Assembly (NCBI GenBank): GCA_034401795.1
Contig: JAVVLW010002769.1
Location: 1-64,000 of the forward strand
Length of the DNA: 64,000 nucleotides
Direction: 5' to 3'
Source: Chaetoderma sp. LZ-2023a
Lineage: Eukaryota; Mollusca; Caudofoveata; Chaetodermatida; Chaetodermatidae
In this document: positions 11,408 to 22,896 of the stretch, in pieces
Layout: each line of letters starts with the position of its first letter
How positions within the stretch are numbered: position 1 is the first letter of the stretch
Notes under the pieces: model-generated
Databases searched by the model: none
What the model saw: the letters and a program-made list of their open reading frames with translations, nothing else
Told to the model about the DNA's origin: nothing
Made by a program: the position numbers and the translations under genes

Positions 11408-12706
11408 AGCTCACCTGGCCAGAATGGCCAAGTGAGCTTATGCCGTGTCAACTGTCCGTCCGTCGTTCGTCTCTCTGTCTCTGTTTGTCTGTGTGTCTGT
11501 CCATCAACTTTTTCTTTAAACAATTTCTCAAGAACCACTGGGCCGATTTAAATTATATTTGCCAGGAAGCATCCTTAGGGTATAGAGAACAAAGCTGATC
11601 TGCCAAATTGGCTGGTGGCCATCTTAGATTTCAGCCGATTTTTCTTTAAAAATCTTCTTGTCCGAAACCACTTGGGGAATCGATTCAAAACTCATGAAAC
11701 ATCATCTATGTCAAGAGCTAAGCCAAGTTTGTTAAAGAGAACTTGATTGAGCAAATGGTTCGGTGGTCATCTTAGATGACCGACCTAGTTTTCGCGAAAA
11801 TAAATTCTAGAACCACTGAAGGGATCATGCCGAAATCTTGGAGATATAATTATGGACTAAGGGCCATTAAAGGTTGTTCACGGAAAATTGATCCGTAAAG
11901 AAAGCATGGCCGCCGTGGCCCAGTCAATATGTAGCGTGTTTGATGGCCATATTGGATTTTTTTATTTGATGAATTTTGAGGGCGATATTGGTTTTATATA
12001 TGTCTGCGTATTCTGATCTCAAATTTGCCATTTTTGAAACTGTTGGATAAACAGTTTGGCGACAATCTTGGATCATTTTCCCGCCAAAAACTCCCATACT
12101 AAAGCAATGGGAAATTTAAAATGTCTTCAGCAACTACTGGGCCGATTTCACTTATATTTTCCAGGAAGCATCCTTAGGGCATAGGGATCCAAGTCTGTTC
12201 AAACGAAGCTGATCGTCCAATTTGGCCGGCAGCCATCTTAGATTTTGGCCAATTTTTTTAAACGTCTAAAAATCTTCTCCGAAACCGCTTGGGGATCGAT
12301 GGAAACCTCATGAAATATGATCTAGAGCAAGAACTGAATCAAGGTTGTTCGAGGGAACTTGACCTGCTGACTGGTTTGATGGCCATCTTGGATGACCTAG
12401 TTTTCGTGAAAACGACTTCAGAACCGCTGAACGGATTGGGCCGAAATTTGGCAGATATGATTAGGGCCGAAGCGCGATTAATATTTGTCCATGTTAAGCT
12501 GATATGTCAAAAAAACATGACGGTCATGAATCAATCAAAATATAACGTTTTAGCGGACATCTTGTATTTTATGAGAAAAGCATAGAAATTTACTTATTAA
12601 CTACTGGGCCAATTTTAGAAAAACTTGGATAAACTTTCTTCACAGAAATTTGATTGGCCAATAATTCCAGGTGAGTGATACAGGCCCCTTGGGCCTCTTG
12701 TCCTTC
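11408..12706 (+). repeat. Long dispersed repeat, CACCTGGCC...GGGCCTCTTG type
   Basis: Begins with the hairpin CACCTGGCCAGAATGGCCAAG and ends CAGGCCCCTTGGGCCTCTTG. Inside, a module of about 610 nt occurs twice: CACTGGGCCGATTT ... GGAAGCATCCTTAGGG near 11540 and again near 12135. I remember this class from bivalve and gastropod genomes. Translated fragments are shadows, not genes. Confidence 0.8.
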
Positions 12707-12859
12707 ATGTCCTTAAAACCTTACAGACCAGAAACTACAGATTCTTTATTATGATATTGGGAATATTCTATTGAATATTTTGAAAAATATTTAACATCGT
12801 TTCTGTATGTAGCTGACTTGAAATCGAAACACTAGTATTCAACTAGTAACTCAAGTATT

Positions 12860-13063
12860 GACCCTTTAACTCTTGAATTTGTTCAAAAAAATTTCCATTT
12901 GTAGACCAAGAAAAGACTATTTTTGAAAAAATTAATTGCTGGAATGGCTGGCTCGGTTATCGAGCCAGTTATTCCAGTGGTAAAATTTCAAAAATAGTCT
13001 TCTTGGTCCGCAAATGGATATTTCTGAAGACCACTGCAGAAGCCATTTTGGCTGATATGCAGC
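12860..13063. repeat. TTAA palindrome element, right end missing
   Basis: ACCCTTTAACTCTTGAATT, core GGCTCGGTTATCGAGCC; intron 1, 200 nt before exon 2. Confidence 0.85.
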
Positions 13064-13264
13064 AAGGTCTTCCAATCCAATTATGTTCAAAATATTCAAC
13101 AGTACGTTTTACTTTGTTCTGAAAACATTACGTTATTCCTGAGCTGTGTTGTATCTTCCCTTTGTCAAGATATCTATTTCAAAGTAGCGAAGCTCATACG
13201 ATAATTACTTGTGTGGTATTTTTTGTGTTCTGTCGCACACTATGTTATTATTTGTTTACTACAG

Positions 13265-13356
13265 ATGAGGAGATCAGTGCAATGGCGAGAGAACTAGAGA
13301 AATATGGCATTCAGATGCCGTCATTCAGCAAGATTGGTGGCATTCTCGCTAGCGAG
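13265..13356 (+). CDS. IQGAP: IQGAP exon 2: linker after the CH domain
   Basis: After the split aspartate it reads EEISAMARELEKYGIQMPSF then SKIGGILASE, matching the IQGAP1 stretch ELEKYGIQMP-FSKIGGILA. The acceptor is TACTACAG and the donor GTAAGA. It ends on a codon boundary (phase 0). This conserved linker joins the CH domain to the internal repeats; no catalytic residues are expected. Confidence 0.95.
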
Positions 13357-14701
13357 GTAAGACAGTAATAAAATATTAATGTATGTTATGATAGATATGG
13401 AAAGCCTAAGAGTAATATCCATACAGAACTTTAAATTGTTCGAAAATCTGTTTGTACCACAAGCCCATAACTCTAACAAGTTTTCATGGGCTCACTTCAA
13501 ATTTCTTATTACAACACCCAATGATCAGTTAACGCTCATTGTTGTGTTTCAGCGATATCCATCCATCTTTCCCCCATAAAAACTAAAAATTTGTTCAAAA
13601 TCTTGTTTTGCGCTGAAAAATTTTAAAATTGTTTGGCTCAAAAAACATGTAACCAACATGAATTTTATCGAGCCCTATGCGGCGTCTGGTGTGCACCAAG
13701 TACTAGAATAATTGTTAGAGTTTTCAATGGACGTTTGATTCATCAAGGGCTTATCCGATTTCAATCAAACTTGACAGATTTGGTCTATACTATCATTGCC
13801 TTGAGTCGTGTCAGTCTATATTATAATGCAAATGGTTTTCAGATTATTTACCTGGTTTGGACTTAGTTTATTTCTACGTGAACCAAGAATTAGATGAATT
13901 TTTAAGTTTTTCAATGGATATTTAAATTATAAAAGGCTTAATTCGATCTCAATAAAATGTCTCACCCTGTGGGAAGATGATACCATGCCATACCATATCA
14001 TGATCTATATGATAGTGTAGCATACCATAGCAATCTGTACATCGTGACACCACCACGCATATAACGTATGATAACATGCTGCAAAGTAAAAGGACTCCAG
14101 GTGGGACAAAGTCCTAGTTTTTAAATTTTATTCAGTCAGTATTAATATAAAGGTGATTATCCCCGCAGAAAAGAAATTGAGGGATATTGCAATCGCCTCC
14201 ATCTGTCTCTCCATCCGTCCCTCATCTATCCATCAGGATATCGCCTCCGAAACCATTTAATGGAATTCCATCAAATTTATTACATATATATATTATATTT
14301 TTACAGTTCTGGTAGAATTCAACCAATTTTGGTATGTGAGTTATGATTGCGGATTGTAAGACAATGTTTACATTAGGCCCTGCCCTGTTGATGGTAATGG
14401 GGTATGTGCCGGGGTGGGAAGTCTGCGAAAGTGGCGATTTGCAGTGGCTTGCATTCCAGTTTTAATTGGTGATGCTGCAGATTTTCTTGGAACACAGGCT
14501 ATAATATTTACTTCATGTCATTTGAAGATTATTTATAATGTTGCTCATCAAAGCCTAGAGAAAATGTATAGTCGCTGTCACTTGTATCTACATGCATATA
14601 CATAGAAAAAAATTTAGATATGTCAGTCAGAGGTGTATAGTTTGTAGTAGATGTGCATCCATATTGATATATAGTGAATCTCTAAGCTCTTCAGTGTGAT
14701 C

Positions 14702-14938
14702 TTAACACTTTAACCCTCAAAACAGCTTTTGTAGTGGTCTTGAGAAGTGTTCATTTGCAGACCAATTGAAGACTATTTTTGAAAATTTACTACCGGACAT
14801 GCTGGAATGACTGGCTCGATAACTGAGCCAGTCATTCCAGTGGTAAATTTTCAAAAATAGTGTTCTTGGCCTGCAAATTGAGATTTTCCATGAGAAAACT
14901 TAAATTTCTTTGAACAAATTTGAGGATTAAATGGTTAA
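14702..14938. repeat. TTAA palindrome element
   Basis: TTAACACTTTAACCCTC ... GATTAAATGGTTAA. Its right TTAA is the left edge of the next copy. Confidence 0.88.
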
Positions 14939-15129
14939 GACTCTCATAAAAAATGTCAATTTGCAGACCAAGAGATTATTTTTGAAATTTTATAACTGGA
15001 ATGACTGGCTCTGTTACCGATCCAGTCACTCCAGTTGTAACTTTTCAAAAATAGTTCTAAGTTGGTCTCCAAAGTGGCATTTCCCAAGATCATTTACATG
15101 AAGCCGTTTTTGCCCGGTTAATGTGTTAA
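14935..15129. repeat. TTAA palindrome element, abutting copy
   Basis: Core GGCTCTGTTACCGATCC; ends GGTTAATGTGTTAA, immediately before the 18-bp array. Confidence 0.82.
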
Positions 15130-15259
15130 GCTTGACCATGTGATATTGTTTGACCATGTGATATTGTTTGACCATGTGGTATTGTTTGACCATGTGATAT
15201 TGTTTGACCATGTGATATTGTTTGACCATGTGATATTGTTTGACCATGTGATATTGTTT
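15125..15259 (+). repeat. 18-bp tandem array next to the microexon
   Basis: Seven or so copies of TGACCATGTGATATTGTT, ending about 10 nt before the AG of the microexon acceptor. The last T-run of the array contributes to the pyrimidine tract. Confidence 0.95.
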
Positions 15260-15270
15260 TTCACTTGCAG

Positions 15271-15292
15271 ATGCCGATAGATGAAGCTGCAT
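15271..15292 (+). CDS. IQGAP: IQGAP exon 3: 22-nt microexon
   Basis: A microexon reading MPIDEAA plus one base. It joins exon 2 (ending ASE) to exon 4 (L-HAAVIAIN) so that the product reads ASE-MPIDEAA-L-HAAV, matching IQGAP1 ANELSVDEAALHAAV. The acceptor CACTTGCAG directly follows an 18-bp tandem array, and the donor is GTAAGTTT. Without it the flanking exons are out of frame (phase 0 into phase 1), so skipping would truncate the protein. Gene finders will often miss an exon this short. Confidence 0.88.
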
Positions 15293-15860
15293 GTAAGTTT
15301 ATAAAAAATAAATAAGACAAGATTCTTACCGTGTGTAGTGATGTATTAGTATCCATACATCTGTACATGTATGAAACTGTCATTGATGTGCTTTCAATTT
15401 GATAGCTTATGTTGTACTGGAAATGCTGGCTATGTGTTGACTAAAATAAACATTGGGACCTATTAGCAAGTACACCCAAGTATTAGACACACTTTCTCTA
15501 CATCACCGAGGTTTGGCTACATGAAAAATCCACCTCTTATGGACATTTGTGAAAGGCAAATTTGAATTTCCGTCCACTGCAGGCTTTCAAGGTAAAACTG
15601 CATCGGTCCATTCGCCAGAAAGAACTGTTCTCAAGTACTCTCATAGGACTAAAATACAAATGTAAAGACATATTCTGACACTCACAACGTGATGTACCCT
15701 CTCAACTTTGCATATGATGCTACAAACAATAAATAGGTGAAACAAAGGGCTAGTTCCAAATAGGTTTGCACGATATTGGCCTAGGAGGTATCGCGATATA
15801 TTGTGGTCAGAAAATCGCGATATTTAAATATATCCTATAGCCTATTTTAGGGTATATGAA

Positions 15861-18442
15861 TCCTACTTCGAATAATACTTACCAGATGTACTATTATGAT
15901 AATTTCTATTATGTAGTCTAACTCAAAATAAACAATTAAAAACTCCACGCTCTCCATGATCCTGCCCATAATGTGTCTGGGAATTACAATAGCCCCAGGT
16001 ACCAAGTCAATTCCCAATCACAGTCAGATTCGTCTATTTTGCTCGACGTTGCAGTAGCTTTTTTTGTCAAGCTCAATTTAAGTATAAATTTTGCGTTTTT
16101 AGTATGTTGTGAGAGTTCCTATCGCTATCTTCATGAAAGGAAAAGGGAAATCATCACAGGGGCAGGTTGTATCAATCTAGAATTAATACATTCATGCCGT
16201 AATGACTGTTTAAAATTTCATTAAATTGGCACATTCTTTTAAAATGGTAGCCATTGTTGGAGTCGCTCCGTTACCCGTTAACTTTTTAATCTTATCCGGG
16301 TACACGGTTAATTCCTCTTGCGACTCGGTTCCTTCCAAGATGGATACGCCCGTAGCCAAGATGGCGGCGCCCATGATTAACGTTTTGTTTTGGCTTGGCG
16401 TGTCTATGCACTCTGTTTTAAGCCAATCTTTAGCTTTCGCTTCATTGTCGAAGGTGTTTGTAGCGATCAGACTTAATTTCTTGGCTATTTTAACGGTAAT
16501 TAATTTCCAAGTCGTGTTTATAAAATTTTCACTCTAAAAATTTTCAAATATTTCCTGCCTAGAACTTGGTTATCATTAATCTAAGAGAAAGTTAGTGTCT
16601 AAGTAATTTAAAAATTACAATCAAGTAAATTGTGCATGTTGCTCGTCATCATCTTATCATGTGCAACGTTTTAATTCTTATTCTGTGTTCGCAGAAGGGC
16701 CAAGGCAAGGCCCCGCCAGATACAGTGTTCCCGCTGTAATCGGTTCACGGGCCATCACTGTGTAGCCGACGGCGGAGGAAGAGGATATTCGCCTGATGGA
16801 AGACTGGCATGCCAGTGCTTTCACAGGTGACGGATTTCAGTACTTCCCATGGGTCACCCACGGGGTTTGTACAGGTTTGTGAACCGGGTGTAGATGTCGA
16901 CGTTCCGTCGGGCATTTTTAACCCGGATTTCGCTCAGTCCGGAGTGCCGTCAGAGCCATGTTTACGGCTCCCGTCGGCATCGCGGATGCGGTTATGATGG
17001 CTCCTCTCGGAGTCCCATCTCCTGCCGTTTTAGCGGCTGTAGTCCTGTCTCCTGTGTTGAAGCCGATGGATTGCCGTGATTCCGTATCTAGTGATTCACT
17101 AGATACTGGAGCCGCGAGTAGTCGAGCCACGGACCCGCTTCGTATTGGAAGTCTGGTCCGTGGCTCTCGGCATGGATCATCGGTGGCCTTTTCATCCAAG
17201 GGTAGCTTCGTTGGATAGTCGATGCTATTCAGGTGTCGCATAAAATCGCAACAGGATAGCAGATTGATTGTGCGAATGCCCATCAAGTCCGAGCAATAGC
17301 AACATAATCGGCCCTTTATAAGGGTGTCTCTTTAGAGGAGGTGATGACTGTAGCACAATGGCATGTCGAGGTATCATTCACTGACTTCTACCTTCGCGAC
17401 ATCTCCAGCGCACTTAATCTGGTAGCCGTCGCCAATTTATCGAATCTTAACTAAGCCACGTCCGACCACTATTTATGCATACATCATAGAGTTCTTCCAC
17501 ATGCACTAGCACTGGTAATGCACATGATCTGTGAACGATCGTGGATTGGGCGGAGCTCCTGTGATGATCAAGAAAGACCAAGCACTCAGTGAATGGTGAG
17601 TGTTTTCTTAGTTTAAGTGACTAATATTAATTAACTTACAATCGAATTCCCAGACTGATTAAGTAAAAAGTCTGGTTCAAGAGTATCTTATTCATTGCAA
17701 CAGACATTAGACTCATTCAAATTTGAAAATCTAATCTAACTGATGTTTTTTTCAAAATTAGAAGTTGTAGTAGCTTCTTTTGCATTCTACTGGACTGCCC
17801 TAGCTGAGACTTGGGGCTGACACAGGTCTGGTGGGTGCTGGCTCCCTTTTGACAGCCCTCTGAAATTTGTGCGAGCAAATGAGGTGGGGGGGGGGGGGGG
17901 GGAATGGGGTGAGCACGGTCTAGACTGTGGAAGTTTAGCACTATGATTCAGATGGCGAAACCCAAGCGTATGCTGGGGTTCTAGTATCTTCACAACCTTC
18001 TCTGTCGGATTTTAGATGAGAGCTGTTTCGAGCCTCACCTCCTCCCACCGGAGTTTCTTGGCTGTCGAAATCCAGAGTTTATCATAATAGTACATCTGGT
18101 AAGTATTATTCGAAGTAGAATAAAAAAGCATCCGCTTTTGTTTCTACGAGAATTGTTAATACTTACCAGATGTACTATGGCCGGTTTCTGCCGCCCCGCT
18201 AAGGTGAGGCTGATCTGCTTTCGCTGTTTGTCAAGACACATATAAGATGAATCTGACTGTGATTGGGAATTGACTCGGTACCTGCAGGCTATGGTAATTC
18301 CCGGACACAGTATGGGCAGGATCATGGAAAGTTCGGAGTTTTTAATTGTTTATTTTGAGCTAGACTAGATAATAGACATCATAATAGTAAATCTGGTAAG
18401 TATTAACAATTCTCGTAGCAAAAAAAGCGGATGCTTTTTTGA
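15861..18442 (+). mobile_element. Internally deleted, decayed DIRS-B-family element
   Basis: Both termini resemble DIRS-B: left TCCTACTTCGAATAATAC, inverted repeat with CCCAATCACAGTCAGATTCG, right end GCGGATGCTTTTTTGATT. The internal complementary region is kept at about 18080-18180. Inside are only a gag remnant (16695 to about 17200, including the TTCGCAG acceptor and a second internal loss near 16760) and the last part of the recombinase (about 17207-17453, with the FYLRD motif). The RT is gone. Substitutions and stops make it older than the full copy. It lies in intron 3, sense to IQGAP. Confidence 0.9.
17207..17453 (+). pseudogene. DIRS recombinase C-terminal remnant
   Basis: Parallels 48045-48293 of DIRS-B: the sequence around the H-x-x-R box is changed and carries a stop, the SVAQWHAESSFTD segment is altered, and the FYLRD tyrosine motif followed by ISSALNLVAVANLSNLN remains. 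It joins directly to a gag fragment, marking an internal deletion of roughly 3.9 kb relative to DIRS-B. Confidence 0.85.
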
Positions 18443-18900
18443 TTCACGGGTTGAATTGGTCTTGGGTTGAGTTGGACTGCATGGTTTGGGTTATGTAGAC
18501 ATGGCGGCTTCGCTATGAGTTTTCATATCAATTTAAACCGAATATAACTTCTAATTGGTAAATTTCAACAAAAACTTTATATCCAGTCGCCAAGATGCTT
18601 AAAGAACGATAGTTAATAACACGAAAATAGGACACAATTTCCCGGTGTAAATTTTTTACGTCTTACACCTTGGATTAATGTATACCCTGCCCATCATTGC
18701 GGGAGTGAAATTATTACATTGACCAACATAAATATTGCGTACTCTGTTATAATCATCGTTTATTACATTAAAATTAATCCAAAAATTTGACATTTCATGT
18801 CGTCTTTGTGAAAATGTACAAATCATGTGATATTAGAAATGCACTTTAGATCCATAGATATCTAATGTTTAGATCTGATCCGCATTTACCGAGTATCCAT

Positions 18901-19208
18901 TTACTAATAATAGTTAGCCTTCAAAAACATCTCGGATAGTTCACCTTGCAGGCTGAAGTGTGTATACCGTCTCTTTTAGCTATCACATTTGTGAACGCAC
19001 CACCTCTCGCCTCCAAAATCAGGAGAGTGAGCAAAATCATGTGATTTATATTTTTTACTAATAATAGCTAGCCTTCAGAAACATCTCGGATAGTTCACCT
19101 TGCTGGCTAAAGCGTGTATAGCGTCTCATTTAGCTATCACATTTGTGAACACACCACCTCTTGCCTCCAAAAACAGGAGGCAAGCAATATCACGTGATTT
19201 ATATATTT
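18901..19208 (+). repeat. 154-bp tandem duplication
   Basis: Two similar copies (18901-19054 and 19055-19208) share TTACTAATAATAG, ACATCTCGGATAGTTCACC and TTAGCTATCACATTTGTGAAC. Each ends with an inverted pair around GCCTCC...CAGGAG. About 10% divergence by eye. Confidence 0.85.
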
Positions 19209-19936
19209 TCACAACGTCATTTCTTGTCAAATTTAGGATTAATTTTGATTTTATAAACCATACGTATTAAGAAATATACAATATTTATACCGTCCCAGGT
19301 AATAATTTCACTCATGTGATCATGGTTTTGAGGTATACAGTACGGCGGCAAGAAATTGTACCGCTAAATTGCGTTCAATTTTCGTATTATTGTCCATCTT
19401 TTAAAACAATTTTAAAGAATGAACTTCAACTTTTTCTTGACCTATTCCTAATATAAGCCCACCCTTCTCGCAGATGTTGGTTTGGAAATAAATTGAACAG
19501 CTTTCCGTAATCGAAGGCTACGCTACAAACACATGACAAATAGGCAGAATACGGCGTGACAGTAAAATTCTTGCTATATTTCATTTTTTTCAAAATCATA
19601 TCGTAAAAAATCGTGGCTGGGAAAAAAATTGTGATTTTCGATAATATCAGATAATCATGCAAGCATAGTTCCACATACATACCAAAGACCATCTTAGCGA
19701 TAACAAAAAACCCCAAGGCTACTGAGTTGCACAAAATTTTAATTTCCCTACCAATGCTGGACAGAATGTGGCCGGCAAAATTATAAAAGTTCTCCCTCAC
19801 AAAACTGGGGATCCAGGAAAAGTACATTCCCGGGAAAGACCTGACATCACAATTAAAATGCGTAATGAATGACATCTAGATCCATCATGAACATGGAATA
19901 GTCTGTCAAGTGTATGTCTACTATTTAATAAACATT

Positions 19937-20172
19937 CTGTTGAATATTTTGAAACTAATTTAACTGGCTGCTGTTGCCACCATAGGCAGCAACAGCACCC
20001 AGCCATAATTAGTTTAAAAATATTCAACCAGTTAACTGTATAGTTACCTTGAAATTGGAATTCTGGGAATTGAGGATTCATAGTATATAAATCGATTCCA
20101 GCACGCACACAAAGCATGGGCGGAGCTTAGCTTGAAATGGGTGGAGCTTAGCTAGAAATGGATCCCTTATTC
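19937..20172 (-). repeat. Composite repeat with second-family hairpin, inverted copy
   Basis: The hairpin at 19937-20030 (CTGTTGAATATTTTGAAAC, apex TTGCCACCATAGGCAGCAA) is followed by GGGCGGAGCTTAGCTTGAAA and GCTAGAAATGGATCC. These flanks occur, in reverse, before the hairpins at 51.2, 52.3, 55.9 and 58.6 kb. Confidence 0.8.
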
Positions 20173-20199
20173 TCTATTCACTCCTTTTCTGTGCCACAG

Positions 20200-20378
20200 T
20201 GCATGCGGCCGTGATCGCTATCAATGATGCAATAGATCACCAGGTTGCATCGGTTACGATGACAACGTTAGAGAACCCAGCTGCTATGCTTGTCAACCTG
20301 TACCCGAGCTATGAACAGACGTATCAGAACTTTTTATATATCGCTAAGCAACAAAAGTTAGACGTCGCGAGGAATAAA
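20200..20378 (+). CDS. IQGAP: IQGAP exon 4: start of internal repeats
   Basis: Reads (L)HAAVIAINDAIDHQVASVTM, then TLENPAAMLVNLYPSYEQTY, ending DVARNK. It corresponds to the first IQGAP internal repeat (IQGAP1 HAAVIAINEAID...NPNAMLVNL). The acceptor is GTGCCACAG and the donor GTAAGT. The acceptor joins a leucine codon split with the microexon, and the exon ends in phase 0. The helical repeats are thought to mediate dimerisation and partner binding. Confidence 0.94.
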
Positions 20379-20527
20379 GTAAGTTTTGTCATATTTTAAT
20401 GTTAACTTGACTGTGTGTTTCCTTGCAAATCCATGAGCTAATTTAAAAAATAACCCTACAGGAATGTTGTTGAATATTCTGTACATAATTTTTACTTGGC
20501 AGCAACATCTTCATATCAAATTACTTT

Positions 20528-20942
20528 TAACCAACGGCCAAATTTGGTCAAGAAAATTTCAATATTCTCATGCAAAATTGTCAATTTTCAGACCAAGAGA
20601 TAACTATATCTGAAATTTAACCATTACCACTCTGATCTCAACAATCAATCTTTTTATTGTGCCTGTAGCAAGGAAACCGGTGTACATTATAAAACAATTT
20701 TGGTGGACGATCTTCCACCAAATTTGTTTAAAAACTAACACCAGTTCATCTTTTAATTTAATTTTAAAATTAAAAATCTTGACATCACAGTGGTAAGAGT
20801 CAACCACTAACTGGCTCCATCATAGAGCTATTCATTACAGTGATAAATTTTCAAAAATAATCTTTTGACCTACAAATGGACATTTATCACAACCACCGCA
20901 GATGCCGGTTTTGGTCGTCTTGAGCATTAAATGATTACAATA
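20528..20942. repeat. TTAA palindrome element carrying a nested insertion
   Basis: Left arm (GGCCAAATTTGGTCAAG) and right arm (AATTTTCAAAAATAATC ... GAGCATTAAATGATTA) are separated by the AT-rich hairpin at 20622-20796. Confidence 0.75.
20622..20796. repeat. AT-rich hairpin element nested in a TTAA element
   Basis: AACCGGTGTACATTATAAAAC pairs loosely with TTTAAAAACTAACACCAGTT around GGTGGACGATCTTCCACC. It is inserted inside a decayed copy of the TTAA palindrome family (20528-20942). Confidence 0.75.
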
Positions 20943-21250
20943 TGCATCCTAATATGCACCGTTCATCATGAGTAATCTGCTGCATCAAGTCTGAGATCTT
21001 GATAGGGTAACTTAAAATTCAGGATTCCCAGATGCATAGTTTCAAGTCATGAGCTACGTGTTATCCAGCAAAATGTGTTCTAAGACAGTTTAATCGACCA
21101 TCAGAGTTCAATAAACTGGACACAGGTAGCTCTTCTCCTTCACCACATATGACCTAGGTAATGTCTACATGATACCTGCTTGGAATATTATGTGTTTTCT
21201 CAGGTTTTCGGACATTTCAAATAAATTATATATATATATTTTCTTTCCAG

Positions 21251-21341
21251 AGTATAGACCCTGATAAAACATATGACTCTGATGCTTATGATGAGCTACT
21301 GACACAAGCAGAAATCCAGGGCAATCTTAATAAAGTCAATG
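21251..21341 (+). CDS. IQGAP: IQGAP exon 5: internal repeat region
   Basis: Reads SIDPDKTYDSDAYDELLTQA then EIQGNLNKVN, matching IQGAP1 ERDVYEELLTQAEIQGNINKVN. The acceptor is TTTCCAG and the donor GTAGGT; the exon ends in phase 1. The intron upstream carries no recognised transposon close to the splice site. Confidence 0.96.
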
Positions 21342-21431
21342 GTAGGTTTAACTGTTGTATCTCGCTTGCACCGAGGGAGATAATCTCTATGGCTTTACAT
21401 GGCAGTTCATGCAAAGGTCCAAAGGACAACA

Positions 21432-21659
21432 TTAACCCTTTAGCCCGCCAAAATTTCAATTTTCTCATAGAAAATTTCAATTTGCAGATGAAGAGAAGAG
21501 TATTTTTGAAAATTTACCGCTGGAATGACTGGCTCGGTTATCGGGCCAGTCAGTCCAGTGGTAAATTTTCAAAAATACTCTTGTCTTCATCTGCAAATGG
21601 ACATTTCTCAAGACCACTGGTGAAGCCATTTTTGGCCGATATGAGTGTTAGAGGGTTAA
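21432..21659. repeat. TTAA palindrome element
   Basis: TTAACCCTTTAGCCCGCC ... GTTAGAGGGTTAA, core GGCTCGGTTATCGGGCC. Confidence 0.92.
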
Positions 21660-22176
21660 TATTTGAAAACATTTCTCAGAGATGACAGGCTCTTTAATGG
21701 AATTGTATTAGTAAAATTCTTTCGAATATATATTTTCTTTAGCCTTGAGATAATTAATTTGTAAGTTCAAAAGAAATCTCCCCTGATCAATGTATATGAT
21801 AAGTAAAATGTTAATTAAACTGAGGTGCTAAAAAGATAAGCTGGTTTCAAATATATGAAGGCTTAGATTATTACACAATCCACATTGGAGACCACTTGGG
21901 ATTGTTCGGTACCAGTCTGAATTCTTACAGGAGCATATCTGTCAGTCGACACATCGGGCGTTAACAGACCCCAGGTGGGAGTGTGTGTTAGAGATTATTG
22001 ACAGCCTTGGAAGCAACAGATTTCAGTCAAATCATTTTCAAAATATTCAACACAATTTAATGGTATAATTTATAGTAATTCGGTAAACACAACGCATGTA
22101 TTTATATACTTAATGAGAAATTGAGAATTCTTATTTTATAAATGTACGTGAATTTCTGTTGTAATCTGAATTTCAG

Positions 22177-22337
22177 TTCATCAAGCTTTAGACCAGTTAA
22201 ATGATGCTCTGGACAAGCATGACAGAGAGCGGTTGATGGAGTGTTTGAGATCGGCTCATTTAGGACTAAGAAATATCACAAGTGATAACATCGACTTTTA
22301 CATGAATAAGCTTCTCGAACTTAGGGAGCTGAAAAAG
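22177..22337 (+). CDS. IQGAP: IQGAP exon 6: internal repeat
   Basis: With the split valine it reads VHQALDQLNDALDKHDRERL, then MECLRSAHLGLRNITSDNID, ending ELKK. It aligns with IQGAP1 ALANIDLALEQGDALALFRALQSPALGLRG. The acceptor is TTTCAG and the donor GTAGCA, which is weak after GTA. It ends in phase 0. Palindromic TTAA elements lie about 500 nt upstream and 190 nt downstream. Confidence 0.93.
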
Positions 22338-22522
22338 GTAGCAGATGTACCTCGTCTTGATTGTTTATACAAGTATTCGTCACATTGCGGTATATTAGCA
22401 TTGATTGGGAAGGGAACCCGCAGCGCCTAGCGGCATTGGTCTGGTGGAAGCGTTTGCGGGCTATGACGCTAGGCGTTGTCGGTTCAATTCCCTGTCAATG
22501 CTTGTCTTGACTGTTTAAACCT

Positions 22523-22760
22523 TTAACCCTCGAATTTGTTCCAAAAAATTTTAAGTTTTCTCATAAGATGTCCATTTGCTGACCCCAAAAAAAGACTATT
22601 TTTTGAAAATTTACCACTGGAATGACTGGCTCGGTTATCGAGCCAGTCATTCCAGTGGTAAATTTTCAAAAATAGTCTTCTCTTGGTCTGCAAATGGACA
22701 TTTCTCAAGACGAGACGACTGAAGAAGCTGTGTTTGGCTGATATGAGTGTTAAAGGGCTC
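22523..22760. repeat. TTAA palindrome element
   Basis: TTAACCCTCGAATTTG ... GTGTTAAAGGGCTC, core GGCTCGGTTATCGAGCC; 190 nt after exon 6. Confidence 0.9.
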
Positions 22761-22896
22761 ACCATAGAACTAAATATACTATAGAATGTGTGCATCTTCT
22801 GATGGATACATGGAAATTATATTTATTATCAAGTGACTCAAGTATAATATATAATTTATGATCAGAGTTTATCTCCGCTAGTTTCCTTTAGCCTAA

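Noticed and set aside
15026..15292. QYHMVK repeat peptide on the minus strand
   Set aside because: It is the 18-bp tandem array read in reverse, in an intron next to the microexon.
16226..16537. 103-codon open frame before the gag remnant
   Set aside because: It lies in the untranslated leader of the deleted DIRS element. The matching region of DIRS-B (42860-43140) does not keep the frame.
22400..22495. tRNA-like sequence with GGTTCAATTCC (B-box-like) and CTAGCGGCATTGG
   Set aside because: It is an imperfect inverted repeat (GCGCCTAGCG / CGCTAGGCG and GCATTGA / TCAATGC). A proper T-arm stem and cloverleaf cannot be formed, so I do not call a tRNA gene.
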